From positions 1 to 41,006 of the forward strand of contig JAZDOK010000060.1 of the NCBI GenBank assembly GCA_043798715.1: a DNA stretch of 41,006 bases. Reading direction: 5' to 3'. The notes beneath the pieces are model-generated. The model saw only the letters and a program-made list of their open reading frames with translations, was not told where the DNA came from and searched no databases. The first letter of the stretch is position 1; each line of letters starts with the position of its first letter. The stretch is from JAZDOK01 sp043798715 (lineage in GTDB: Bacteria > Vulcanimicrobiota > JAZDOK01). Below, in pieces: positions 21,924 to 30,212 of this stretch. The position numbers and the translations under genes are program-made.

Positions 21924-21970
21924 TTTCACCCTGCAAATTTAATATGTCAAGTTAAATATGCAGGGTGAAA
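21924..21970. repeat. 19-bp imperfect inverted repeat, possible insertion-sequence remnant
   Basis: TTTCACCCTGCAAATTTAA (21924-21942) and TTAAATATGCAGGGTGAAA (21952-21970) pair with one mismatch around a 9-nt spacer. No T-tract follows on either strand, so this is not an ordinary terminator. A few bases to the right is TTGGGGGGGGACAGGC, a G-run/ACAGGC string of the kind often seen beside IS200-like elements. It could be solo ends of a mobile element; no transposase is present. The rest of 21836-22022 holds no gene. Confidence 0.45.
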
Positions 21971-22022
21971 TGAATTGGGGGGGGACAGGCAAAATCAGAG
22001 CAAAAATGTCGGACCTTTAATT

Positions 22023-23048
22023 TTACGTCCAATCGAGGATCACCTTGCCGGAGTTCCCGCTGCGCATGATTTCGAAGCCTTCCCTGAATTCACTCAGAGG
22101 GAAATGGTGCGTTATGACGGGGGAGAGGACCAGGCCGCTCTGCAGCATCGATGTCATTTTGTACCAGGTCTCGAACATCTCCCGGCCGTAAATACCCTTG
22201 AGAATCAGGCCCTTGAAGATGACCTGGCTCCATTCAATGCCGACTTCCCCGGGAAAGAGGCCGAGCAGGGAAATCCGGCCTCCGTGGTTCATGTGGCCGA
22301 GCATGGAGCGGAAGGCATCCGCGCTTCCCGACATCTCCAGCCCCACGTCAAAACCCTCGGTCATCCCCAGTTCTTTCATGGCCTGGCCGACGCTCTCGCG
22401 CGTGACGTTCAGGGCGCGGGTGGCTCCCATCTTAATTGCCAGCCTGAGGCGGTAATCATTGATGTCGGTTATGACGACGTGGCGGGCGCCAACGTGCCGG
22501 GTTATGGCGGCGGCCATGATCCCGATGGGTCCGGCTCCGGTGATGAGCACGTCTTCGCCGACCAGGTCAAAGGATAGGGCCGTGTGGGTGGCGTTTCCGT
22601 ACGGATCGAATATCGAGGCGAGATCATCCGATATGTTGTCGGGTATTTTGAAGGCGTTGACGGCGGGCAGGGAAAGGTACTCGGCGAAGCACCCCGTACG
22701 GTTGACCCCGATGCCGACCGTGTTGCGGCAGAGATGGCGTTTTCCGGCCCGGCAATTCCGGCAGTAACCGCAGGTGATGTGGCCTTCGCCCGAAACCCGA
22801 TCTCCAATTTTAAAACCGTTGACCGCCGCGCCCATCTGCGCGACTTCTCCGACGAACTCGTGGCCGATGACCATGGGAACGCGGATGGTTTTCTGCGACC
22901 AGGCGTCCCAGTTATAGATGTGAACGTCGGTGCCGCAGATGGCCGTTTTTCTGATTCGGATGAGCAGGTCATTGGGGCCGATCTCCGGAGAAGGGACTTC
23001 CTCCAGCCAGAGCCCCAATTCCGCTTTACTCTTAACCAGCGCTTTCAT
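22023..23048 (-). CDS. tdh: L-threonine 3-dehydrogenase
   Basis: This 341-aa zinc-dependent medium-chain dehydrogenase oxidises L-threonine to 2-amino-3-ketobutyrate with NAD+. KTAICGTDVHIYNWDAWSQK contains the catalytic zinc Cys and the Tdh-typical HIYNWD; GHEFVGEV supplies the His/Glu; CGYCRNCRAGKRHLC holds the four structural zinc cysteines; ITGAGPIGIMAAAI is the NAD loop. IYGREMFETWYKM is also characteristic of Tdh. AAGGAGG lies 4 nt before the ATG. It follows rsmE by 24 nt and is the last gene of the heat-shock cluster. Confidence 0.95.
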   Translation of the reverse strand: MKALVKSKAELGLWLEEVPSPEIGPNDLLIRIRKTAICGTDVHIYNWDAWSQKTIRVPMVIGHEFVGEVAQMGAAVNGFKIGDRVSGEGHITCGYCRNCRAGKRHLCRNTVGIGVNRTGCFAEYLSLPAVNAFKIPDNISDDLASIFDPYGNATHTALSFDLVGEDVLITGAGPIGIMAAAITRHVGARHVVITDINDYRLRLAIKMGATRALNVTRESVGQAMKELGMTEGFDVGLEMSGSADAFRSMLGHMNHGGRISLLGLFPGEVGIEWSQVIFKGLILKGIYGREMFETWYKMTSMLQSGLVLSPVITHHFPLSEFREGFEIMRSGNSGKVILDWT

Positions 23049-23072
23049 GGCGCCTCCTTGATACTTTTCGGT

Positions 23073-23852
23073 CTATTTCCCTGTTTCGCAGGAGAACCCT
23101 TCCTTTTTCGGAGACATCTCGCCCATCTCAAAGAGCACCAGGGAGAGGGCGGCGATCCCGGCCGTCTCGGATTTAAAAGTCCGGGGACCCAGGTTGACGA
23201 CCCGAGCTCCGGCGGCTACAGCGAGCTTAACTTCCTCCATCGTAAATCCGCCCTCCGGCCCCACAAACAGATGAAAAGAAGTCTCTCCTTTTAAAGAGGC
23301 CAGGGCCTCCTTAAAATCCCAGATTCGTATATTCCCGGTGGCGCACTCCCAGAATAACAACGCGGGTTCCCCAGGCGGGAGAGAGTCGAGCGCCGCTTTG
23401 AGAAAAACAGGAGAGGCCACCTCGGGAATCAGGCCCCGCCGGGCCACGCAGGCGGCACTGACGGCTACTTGCCGCCACCTCTTCAATTTTGTTCTGCTTA
23501 CTTCGCGCAGGATGCTCCGCCCGGAAACTACCGGAATAATCCCGGCGACACCCAGTTCCACCGCCTTGTGAATCAGCCACTCATATTTTTCTCCTTTAAG
23601 GAGGCTATGATAGAGAGTCACCTTAACCTTAGGCTCCGTGTCCAGGTTCAGCTCGGAGATAATGTCGATTTTTACAAAATCTTTCCCTATGGTTGAAATT
23701 TTTCCCAGGTATTCCCGGCAGCGACCGTCCAGGAGAGCGACTTCCTCCCCCAGGTCCATCTTCAGCACCTGGATCAGGTGGCGGAATTCCTCTCCCTTGA
23801 GGAGAACACTGCTGCTTTGCATATTTTCGGGGGGGATATGGATGCGGGTCAT
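23073..23852 (-). CDS. rsmE: 16S rRNA (uracil1498-N3)-methyltransferase
   Basis: This 259-aa SPOUT-family enzyme methylates U1498 of 16S rRNA using S-adenosylmethionine. The N-terminal PUA-like domain (MTRIHIPPENMQ... GEEFRHLIQVLKMDLGEEVA) is followed by the knotted methyltransferase domain with HLFVGPEGGFTMEEV and VVNLGPRTFKSETAGIAAL, the diagnostic GPEGGF and LG.R.LR.ETA motifs; here the latter reads LGPRTFKSETA. The ATG at 23852 overlaps the prmA stop (ATGA); the longer in-frame start at 23873 lies in prmA. prmA-rsmE adjacency next to dnaJ is common in bacteria. Confidence 0.95.
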   Translation of the reverse strand: MTRIHIPPENMQSSSVLLKGEEFRHLIQVLKMDLGEEVALLDGRCREYLGKISTIGKDFVKIDIISELNLDTEPKVKVTLYHSLLKGEKYEWLIHKAVELGVAGIIPVVSGRSILREVSRTKLKRWRQVAVSAACVARRGLIPEVASPVFLKAALDSLPPGEPALLFWECATGNIRIWDFKEALASLKGETSFHLFVGPEGGFTMEEVKLAVAAGARVVNLGPRTFKSETAGIAALSLVLFEMGEMSPKKEGFSCETGK

Positions 23853-24700
23853 TTCTTTAATGCGAGGGCGCACCAGTCTTCCCGATCCGCCTCAGATGAA
23901 AGTGAAAGGCCGGCTTCCAGGAAGGCATCGAGCACCTGTTGTTTTTTCTCAATGGTGATGCCGCCGGCGATGAGAAGGCCGGCGGGCAGGAGGCGTTCCG
24001 GAAGAAAGGGGGCCAGTTCTATCAGGGTTTCGGCGATGATATTGGCTGAAATCACGCTGAATTGTTCCGCGATTTCCTGGACGCCATCCCCTGCCCGGGT
24101 TTCACATGGAAAGCCGGGAATATTGAGATCAACGTTCTGACGCGCAATCTTAACCGCCAGCGGATCCAGGTCGGTCGCCACAATGGAGGCGGCGCCCAGT
24201 TTGGCGGCGGCGATGGCCAGTATTCCGGAACCCGTCCCCAGGTCGAGGACCCGATCTCCGGGCTTGAGAAATTGTTCTAAAAGTTCCAGGCACAGCTGGG
24301 TCGTCGGGTGACAGCCGGAGCCGAAGGCCATTCCTGGGTCCAGTTCCACGATGAGGTCTCCGGGGCGGGCGGCGTACGTCTCCCAGGAGGGTTTTATCAC
24401 GAGACGTTTCCCGACGCGCAGGGGATGGTAGAAACGTTTCCAGCTCTCAGCCCAATCCTCGTCATCAATCAGGCTGATTGAAAAAGAGGGCGAAGGTCCG
24501 ACGGCACAGGAGGAGAGGACTTCCCGCCAGGCGCTGATTTTTTCCTCAAGGGAATAATCTTCCCCGAAATAGGCTTTGAGGAGGGTGATCTCCCCGGATG
24601 CCTCCATCACCAGCCCGCCTGCTCCCTCGCGATAGAGCAGTGCTTCTGCCACGGGAACCTGGGCGGGCAGGGCTTTAACTACAAGTTCCTGCCACTTCAA
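23849..24700 (-). CDS. prmA: ribosomal protein L11 methyltransferase
   Basis: This 283-aa enzyme trimethylates ribosomal protein L11. After an N-terminal substrate-recognition domain (MKWQELVVKALPAQVPVAEA), the linker DDEDWAESWKRFYHPLRVGK leads to the Rossmann methyltransferase: DPGMAFGSGCHPTTQLCLEL, then RVLDLGTGSGILAIAAAKLG (motif I) and ISANIIAETLIELAP. These are hallmarks of PrmA. Both ends overlap neighbours by 4 nt (dnaJ upstream, rsmE downstream), so the three are translated as one coupled unit. Confidence 0.95.
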   Translation of the reverse strand: MKWQELVVKALPAQVPVAEALLYREGAGGLVMEASGEITLLKAYFGEDYSLEEKISAWREVLSSCAVGPSPSFSISLIDDEDWAESWKRFYHPLRVGKRLVIKPSWETYAARPGDLIVELDPGMAFGSGCHPTTQLCLELLEQFLKPGDRVLDLGTGSGILAIAAAKLGAASIVATDLDPLAVKIARQNVDLNIPGFPCETRAGDGVQEIAEQFSVISANIIAETLIELAPFLPERLLPAGLLIAGGITIEKKQQVLDAFLEAGLSLSSEADREDWCALALKK

Positions 24701-25818
24701 TTTTCACTCCCGAACAGATCCTTGATTTTGCCAAAAAAGCCCTTGTCCGCCTCCTGGCTGCCCGCCTCGGCAAACTCCCGGAGAAGCTTTTTCTGTTTTT
24801 CATTCATGGAGGTGGGAACCATCACGGAAATTTCGACATTCAGATCTCCATGCCCCCGCCCCCGGAGATCCGGCATTCCCCTCCCTTTAAGGCGGAAAAC
24901 AGTGCCGTTCTGAGTGCCCGGAGGAATTTTGATCTTCATCTCGCCGTTCAGGGTGGGAACCAGAAGTTCACATCCCAGCGCGGCCTCGGTCAGGGCGACT
25001 CTCCTCTCGCAGAACAGGTGCCGGTCCTTCCTGCTGAAAACATCGTGCTCTCTCAAGTGAAGAAAAATATATAGATCTCCCGGAGGCCCGCCGGAAGGTC
25101 CGGCCTCGCCCTCGCCGGCAAGACGGATTCTGGAGCCCTCATCAACGCCGGCCGGCACCTTGACCTTTAGCGTTTTTTTCTGGTAAACCCTTCCTTCGCC
25201 ATGACAGGCTTTGCAGGGATTCTTGATGATGCGGCCTTCCCCCTTGCAGTTGGGGCAGGGGAAGCTCCGGACCATCTGGAAGAACGACTGGATAACCTGC
25301 TGAATCTGTCCCCGGCCGCCGCATTGGGGACAGACCTCGACCCTGCTCTCAGCGGTGACCCGCGAGCCTCTGCAATTGGAACATACCTGCTGGCAGGTCA
25401 GAACGACCTCCTTTTCGACGCCGGCGTAAGCCTCTTCCAGCGTAATTTCGACGTCGTAACGGATGTCGTCTCCTCTATGTCTGTGCGGGTGGCCGGGTTC
25501 GCTGCTTCTTCCTCCCCCAAAAAAGGCGTCGAAGATGCTGTCGAAACCGAAAAGGTCGCCTAACCCAAAGTCGGTGGGGGGAGCGGCTCCACTCTTAGCC
25601 CGGCCGTAGCGATCATAGTAGCTCCGCTGTTCTGTATCCGAAAGCACGGAGTATGCTTCATTGATCTCCTTGAAATGCTCCTCGGCTTCGGCCTTGTTCT
25701 GTGCTACATCAGGATGGTATTTCTTGGCCATATTTCTGTAGGCTATCTTGATTTCATCCTGGGAGACGGTTCTTCCGAGTCCCAGAATCTCGTAATAATC
25801 TTTTTGGGGTTTCACCAT
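24697..25818 (-). CDS. dnaJ: chaperone DnaJ
   Basis: This 373-aa type I J-protein delivers substrates to DnaK and stimulates its ATPase. The J domain holds the HPD triad (AKKYHPDVAQ) near residue 34. A short Gly/Phe region (GDLFGFDSIFDAFFGGGR) follows, then four zinc motifs: CSNCRGSR, CPQCGGRG, CPNCKGEG and CKACHGEG. The first departs from CxxCxGxG by Arg for the last Gly. The C-terminal substrate domains contain VPAGVDEGSRIRL and PPGTQNGTVFRLKGRGMP. GAGGAG lies 4 nt before the ATG. A hairpin lies between dnaK and dnaJ. Confidence 0.97.
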   Translation of the reverse strand: MVKPQKDYYEILGLGRTVSQDEIKIAYRNMAKKYHPDVAQNKAEAEEHFKEINEAYSVLSDTEQRSYYDRYGRAKSGAAPPTDFGLGDLFGFDSIFDAFFGGGRSSEPGHPHRHRGDDIRYDVEITLEEAYAGVEKEVVLTCQQVCSNCRGSRVTAESRVEVCPQCGGRGQIQQVIQSFFQMVRSFPCPNCKGEGRIIKNPCKACHGEGRVYQKKTLKVKVPAGVDEGSRIRLAGEGEAGPSGGPPGDLYIFLHLREHDVFSRKDRHLFCERRVALTEAALGCELLVPTLNGEMKIKIPPGTQNGTVFRLKGRGMPDLRGRGHGDLNVEISVMVPTSMNEKQKKLLREFAEAGSQEADKGFFGKIKDLFGSEN

Positions 25819-25844
25819 GGCTCTCCTCTATTTCAGCTTTTAAC

Positions 25845-25875
25845 GCAAGAAAGGGGAGAGAAATCCCCCCCTTGC
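25845..25875 (-). terminator. hairpin between dnaK and dnaJ
   Basis: GCAAG (25845-25849) and CTTGC (25871-25875), with inner GGGGA and TCCCC, form an imperfect stem in the 86-nt dnaK-dnaJ gap. No T-run follows on the minus strand, so it is more likely a processing or partial attenuation site that lowers dnaJ relative to dnaK. Confidence 0.35.
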
Positions 25876-25904
25876 AATAAAGACATCCAATAAGTTTTTT
25901 TTGT

Positions 25905-27752
25905 TTATTTTTTAAACCAGTTAAACAGGTCTTCTTCCGTCGGCTCTTCCGGAGCCATGCCCCCGCCCGGATAATAAGTTCCTCCCTCGGCGTCGGCTGC
26001 GACCGCTCTTTCTCCGCTGGCAGCCATGTAAGCTTCGGTAAAGGTCGAATAGAGGAGATCCGTCAGGCTCTTGGTATCGGCCTTGATGCGGTCGGTGTCG
26101 TAGGTCTGGAGAGTCGTCTGCAGGGTTTCGACGGACTCCCTGATCCTCCTGACCTGCTCCAGAGGAATCCTCTCTCCCATCTCCTTGAGCGTCCTCTCAG
26201 CCGTGTCAATTTCGGCATTAGCCCGGTTCCTCGCCTGGGCCTCGTCCCGGCGCCTGGCATCATCCTCGGCAAACTGCTGGGCGTCTTTGACCATCTTGTT
26301 GATTTCATCGACCGAGAGATTTGTCGGGGACTGGATGGTAATCTTCTGCTTGTTTCCGGAGGCCAGGTCTTTGGCGGAGACATTCACGATCCCGTTGGCA
26401 TCGATTTCAAACGAAACTTCAATCTGGGGTATACCGCGGGGAGAGGGAGGGATATTCCTCAATTCAAAGCGGCCCAAAGACTTGTTGTACTGGGCCATCT
26501 CGCGTTCTCCCTGCAGAACATGAACTTCCACGACGGTCTGGCCGTCTGAGACCGTGGTGAAAATTCTGCTCTTGGAACTGGGAATCTGGGTGTTCCTGTC
26601 AATCAGTTTGGTAAAGACGCCGCCCGTCGTCTCGATGCCCAGCGAGAGCGAAGTAACGTCGAGAAGGACGATGTCCTTGACTTCCCCGGCCAGAATGGCC
26701 CCCTGAATGGCCGCGCCCATGGCGACCACCCTGTCGGGGTCTATCTCCTTGCTGGGCTCCTTACCAAAGAGCTTTCTGGCCTTGTCCTGAATGGAGGGCA
26801 TCCTGGTAGAGCCGCCGACCAGGAGCACCTTGTCCAGTTGGTAGGGACGGACATCCGCATCCTCGAGAGCCCGCTTGACGGGTTCTTCGCAACGTTCCAC
26901 CAGGTCAGCGGTCAATTCCTGAAATTTCTGCCTGGTCAGCTCAATCTGAAGATGCTTGGGCCCGGAGGCGTCGGCGGCGACGAACGGCAGGTTGATGTTG
27001 ACCGTGGTCTCGTATGAAAGCTGTATTTTGGCGTTTTCAGAGGCCTCTTTGATTCGCTGCATGGCGACACGGTCCGTTCGGAGGTCCAGCCCGTTCGATT
27101 TTTTGAATTCGTCCACAAGCCAATCCATCACCCGCTGATCCCAGTCGTCTCCTCCCAGGCGCATGTTTCCGGCAGTGGACTTCACCTCAAAAACCCCGCC
27201 CCCGATTTCAAGAATGGAAACATCGAAGGTGCCGCCGCCGAGATCCCAGACAAGAATCGTCTCCGTGGCTTCGAGCTTCTCCAGGCCGTAGGCCATGGCC
27301 GAAGCGGTGGGCTCGTTGATGATCCGCAGCACTTCGAAACCGGCAATGGAACCGGCGTCCTTGGTCGCCTGGCGCTCGCTGTCATTGAAATAAGCCGGGA
27401 CGGTGATGACCACCTTATCCAGTGAGAATCCCAGATAGGCCTCGGCATCGGTTTTCATCTTCTGGAGGATCATCGCCGAAATTTCCTGCGGAGAGTAGTC
27501 CCTGTCATCAATCTTGACCTTATATTCGGTCCCCATGTGCCGCTTGATCGAGTAGATGGTGCGCTCGGGATTACTGACGGCCTGCCTTTTGGCCAGGGCG
27601 CCTACAAGACGTTCTCCGGTCTTGGAGAAGCCGACGATGGACGGGAAAAGCGGATCGCCCTCGGCGCTCGGGATGACAACGGGAGTTCCTCCCTCTACGA
27701 CGGAAATCAGCGAGTTGGTCGTGCCAAGATCAATCCCGATTATTTTACCCAT
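25905..27752 (-). CDS. dnaK: chaperone DnaK (Hsp70)
   Basis: This 615-aa Hsp70 has the ATPase domain with GIDLGTTNSLISVVEGG, VITVPAYFNDSERQATKDAG, INEPTASAMAYGL, LVWDLGGGTFDVSILEIGGG and VLLVGGSTRMPSIQ. A linker and substrate-binding domain follow (LLDVTSLSLGIETTGGVFT; RNTQIP), then a helical lid. The C-terminus (EEPTEEDLFNWFKK) does not end in the EEVD-like tail of some homologues. AGGAGG lies about 8 nt upstream of the ATG. It follows grpE by 35 nt. Confidence 0.97.
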   Translation of the reverse strand: MGKIIGIDLGTTNSLISVVEGGTPVVIPSAEGDPLFPSIVGFSKTGERLVGALAKRQAVSNPERTIYSIKRHMGTEYKVKIDDRDYSPQEISAMILQKMKTDAEAYLGFSLDKVVITVPAYFNDSERQATKDAGSIAGFEVLRIINEPTASAMAYGLEKLEATETILVWDLGGGTFDVSILEIGGGVFEVKSTAGNMRLGGDDWDQRVMDWLVDEFKKSNGLDLRTDRVAMQRIKEASENAKIQLSYETTVNINLPFVAADASGPKHLQIELTRQKFQELTADLVERCEEPVKRALEDADVRPYQLDKVLLVGGSTRMPSIQDKARKLFGKEPSKEIDPDRVVAMGAAIQGAILAGEVKDIVLLDVTSLSLGIETTGGVFTKLIDRNTQIPSSKSRIFTTVSDGQTVVEVHVLQGEREMAQYNKSLGRFELRNIPPSPRGIPQIEVSFEIDANGIVNVSAKDLASGNKQKITIQSPTNLSVDEINKMVKDAQQFAEDDARRRDEAQARNRANAEIDTAERTLKEMGERIPLEQVRRIRESVETLQTTLQTYDTDRIKADTKSLTDLLYSTFTEAYMAASGERAVAADAEGGTYYPGGGMAPEEPTEEDLFNWFKK

Positions 27753-27787
27753 GTATTTTTTCCTCCTGCTTTAAAAAGAGACTCTTT

Positions 27788-28900
27788 TTATTCAACTACT
27801 GCAAGTCCTCTGGGACTTGCGCTATCTTCCTTCTCAGTTCCTTCCAGTTCGGCAATACACTCAATCCCCCGCTGAATTTCTTCAATCATTTCGCCGGCCC
27901 TTATATCATATTCCACGGAATCACCCGGGGGAACCTTGGATATTTTCACCAAGGCAGGACGTAAAACCTTTTCTTTTATAAAATATCCTTTGCGATACTC
28001 CCCGATTACGGTGTCTTCAGGGAATTCAAAAGTCTCCTCCTTGTCAAACGCCTCATGGAGAATGGGATCGAAAACCTCTCCCCTGGTGGAAATTACCTTC
28101 ACCTCTTCCGAGGAGAGCAACTCTTCGAGCTGCCTGAAGATCATTTCCACTCCTTCAATAACCCGGCTCAGATTGTCAGTGCACCGGCAGGCCGCCAGGG
28201 CCCGTTCAAAGTTATCAATAACCGGAAGCACCTTAAGCAGTAGCTGCTCGTTGGCCGTTTCGAGATATTTCTTTTTTTCCTCCTGAAGCCTGTTCCGGTA
28301 GACGACAAAATCCTCTTCAAGTTTTGCGCGAGCGGCCTCTGCCTTCTGCAGTTGATCGCTGCTCTCCGCCAGGGCCGATTCCTTCTCCTTTATTTTCCTT
28401 ATGAGGGGGGCCTCCGTCTCACGCTTGGCAGAATCCTGATAGCGGCGGACATGCTTCAGTTCTTCATCCAGTTTTTTCGTTTTTTTCAGATTTTCTTCGC
28501 ATTCGTCGGCAATGATTCCGGAGGCGATCCGATAGAGCCCAACCAAGTCCGCGTACCCGATGGTCGAGTGTTCCATTTTTTCCAGTCTTGGCTGGAGAAA
28601 AGTGAGGCTGGAAAATCTCAAGGCCAGGTCGCTGAGCTTCTTTAAGTCTACGTGCACGTCCACCAGGGGAGAGGGGGCGGGAGGCGAAGCAACCTCCGGC
28701 GCGGCAGGAGGCGAAGTAAGGACCACGGGCGCGGCTGAAGACACATCTGGTTCCGTCGCCGGAACAACTTGAGCCGGAACTTCCCTGGGGAGGCGAACTT
28801 TTCTGACAGCCGCCGCCTTCCCCGGTTTTCTCGTCTTCGGCTTTTCGGCTTGAGCGGCGGCAGAGCTGGATTTAGTTTTTTTAGTCGGGCTTTTCGGCAT
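27788..28900 (-). CDS. grpE: nucleotide exchange factor GrpE with long N- and C-terminal extensions
   Basis: This protein should release ADP from DnaK, but at 370 aa it is nearly twice the usual 180-220. The GrpE core lies at about residues 190-320: LEEDFVVYRNRLQEEKKKYL, then LKVLPVIDNFERALAACR, FDPILHEAFDKEE and GYFIKEKVLRPALVKIS. Residues 1-80 are a Lys/Ala/Pro-rich disordered, histone-H1-like tail (PKSPTKKTKSSSAAAQAEKP). About 85-190 is a helical/coiled-coil region with no standard domain (LVGLYRIASGIIADECEENL). A 45-residue acidic tail follows the core. Its place between hrcA and dnaK confirms identity. Confidence 0.92.
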   Translation of the reverse strand: MPKSPTKKTKSSSAAAQAEKPKTRKPGKAAAVRKVRLPREVPAQVVPATEPDVSSAAPVVLTSPPAAPEVASPPAPSPLVDVHVDLKKLSDLALRFSSLTFLQPRLEKMEHSTIGYADLVGLYRIASGIIADECEENLKKTKKLDEELKHVRRYQDSAKRETEAPLIRKIKEKESALAESSDQLQKAEAARAKLEEDFVVYRNRLQEEKKKYLETANEQLLLKVLPVIDNFERALAACRCTDNLSRVIEGVEMIFRQLEELLSSEEVKVISTRGEVFDPILHEAFDKEETFEFPEDTVIGEYRKGYFIKEKVLRPALVKISKVPPGDSVEYDIRAGEMIEEIQRGIECIAELEGTEKEDSASPRGLAVVE

Positions 28901-28955
28901 TATCAGAAACTCCTGTTTGATTGATTTTTTTTATTTACAACAGCCTTTATTCTAA

Positions 28956-28986
28956 ATCATATCACAATAACCCCATCCTTTGTCAA
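28956..28986 (-). promoter_or_regulatory. promoter of grpE-dnaK-dnaJ
   Basis: On the minus strand TTGACA (28986-28981) is followed by GATATG at 17 nt or an extended TGATATGAT, whose TATGAT hexamer (28961-28956) lies 19 nt away. It lies in the 138-nt gap between hrcA and grpE and gives the chaperones their own promoter. Confidence 0.6.
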
Positions 28987-28991
28987 GAATA

Positions 28992-29005
28992 TTACGAAAT
29001 CGTAA
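28992..29005. promoter_or_regulatory. short palindrome just upstream of the grpE -35
   Basis: TTACGA (28992-28997) and TCGTAA (29000-29005) are perfect reverse complements with a 2-nt spacer, five bases upstream of the -35. No CIRCE sequence (TTAGCACTC...GAGTGCTAA) is present, so this is a candidate alternative regulator site in a cluster that encodes HrcA. Confidence 0.4.
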
Positions 29006-29038
29006 CAATTTATCCACAACAGAGCCTTCCCGCCTCGG

Positions 29039-30070
29039 TTAATCACCTGAGATTCTGTTCAGCTTGTCGCTGAAACTTCCGGCCACATAGTCCACGATCG
29101 AAATAATATTCCGGTAGGGCATCCGGGTCGGCCCGATGATGCCGATGGTCCCCAGAGGTTTCCCGCCTACCTGGTAGGTGGCGGTGATCATCGCGCAGTC
29201 TCTGATTTCCACGCAGCGGTTCTCGCTGCCGATCCCGACCTGGATCCCCGGAGATGCAAGCGTCTTGCTGAGAATTTCTGCGATCAGCTTTTCTTCTTCC
29301 AGAAATTCCAGGATTGTCTGTAATTTATTTAGATCCCTGAACTCCGGAACTTCGAGGAGATGCGAAGTTCCTTCATAAAACAGTTTTTCTTCATGTTCGC
29401 GGGCGGCCTCAACGGTAGCCCTGCTGATCTCCCTGAGCAGCAGGGTCTTTTCAAAATCAACTGCCGAAAATTCAAGAAAAGGCGCGTCCATCAGGGCCAG
29501 GGAAATCCCATTCAAACGCTCATTAAGGAGATTGGCGACCTTCTCGAGCATTTCCGGCTGGACTTCTTCCGTCACTTCCACGACCCGCTTGAGCATTGAG
29601 CCGGTGTTGGTCAGGAGCACCATGAGGATTGTTCCGGGGCCGAGAGGGAGCAGCTTCAGGTACTTGAAGAACGTCTTGCGGATCTGGGGAGCCAGCACCA
29701 GGGAAGTGTAACGGGTCAGGTCGGCCAGGAGCCTGGCGGTCTGCTGGATCATCCGGTCCATCTCGGCATCAAGATACTGATACCGGCGCCTGATGGAGAG
29801 AGCCTCCGGAGGAGGCAGGATTTCCTCCTGCATCAGAGTGTCCACATAGAAGCGATAGGCCCGGTCGCTGGGAATCCGTCCGGCGGAAGTGTAAGGTTGG
29901 ATGAGATATCCCAGGTCTTCCAGAGAGGCCATCTCACTTCTCAGGGTGGCCGAGCTGAATACAAAATCGTGCTTTAACAGCAGCGCCTGCGAACTCACCG
30001 GTTCGGCTGTCCGTATGTACTCTTTTACTATTGCCAGGAGGATATTCTCCTGCCTCGAAGTGAGTTTCAT
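29039..30070 (-). CDS. hrcA: heat-inducible transcription repressor HrcA
   Basis: This 343-aa protein represses chaperone operons; GroEL normally keeps it active. The N-terminal winged helix reads LTSRQENILLAIVKEYIRTA, then EPVSSQALLLKHDFVFSSATLRSEMASLEDLGYL and TSAGRIPSDRAYRFYVD, classic HrcA signatures. The remaining 250 residues hold the GAF-like dimerisation domain ending in IGPTRMPYRNIISIVDYVA. It heads the cluster and has its own promoter. No CIRCE-type operator is visible near it or near grpE, which is unusual for the family. Confidence 0.96.
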   Translation of the reverse strand: MKLTSRQENILLAIVKEYIRTAEPVSSQALLLKHDFVFSSATLRSEMASLEDLGYLIQPYTSAGRIPSDRAYRFYVDTLMQEEILPPPEALSIRRRYQYLDAEMDRMIQQTARLLADLTRYTSLVLAPQIRKTFFKYLKLLPLGPGTILMVLLTNTGSMLKRVVEVTEEVQPEMLEKVANLLNERLNGISLALMDAPFLEFSAVDFEKTLLLREISRATVEAAREHEEKLFYEGTSHLLEVPEFRDLNKLQTILEFLEEEKLIAEILSKTLASPGIQVGIGSENRCVEIRDCAMITATYQVGGKPLGTIGIIGPTRMPYRNIISIVDYVAGSFSDKLNRISGD

Positions 30071-30097
30071 AGCTGGTTCAACGGCCTCAATGGGTCA

Positions 30098-30126
30098 AAA
30101 ATACCATCCCTAAGCCTTCTTGTCAA
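30098..30126 (-). promoter_or_regulatory. sigma70 promoter of hrcA
   Basis: On the minus strand TTGACA (30126-30121) and TATTTT (30103-30098) are 17 nt apart, about 30 nt upstream of the hrcA ATG. The perfect -35 suggests housekeeping control. Confidence 0.7.
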
Positions 30127-30212
30127 GTAACCGTGCTCCTTTCCGGCCATTCGCCGGGCTCAATCATGAGACGATTGAGGCTTTTCGTGAAACGCTTTTT
30201 CATGTTTTTCTA

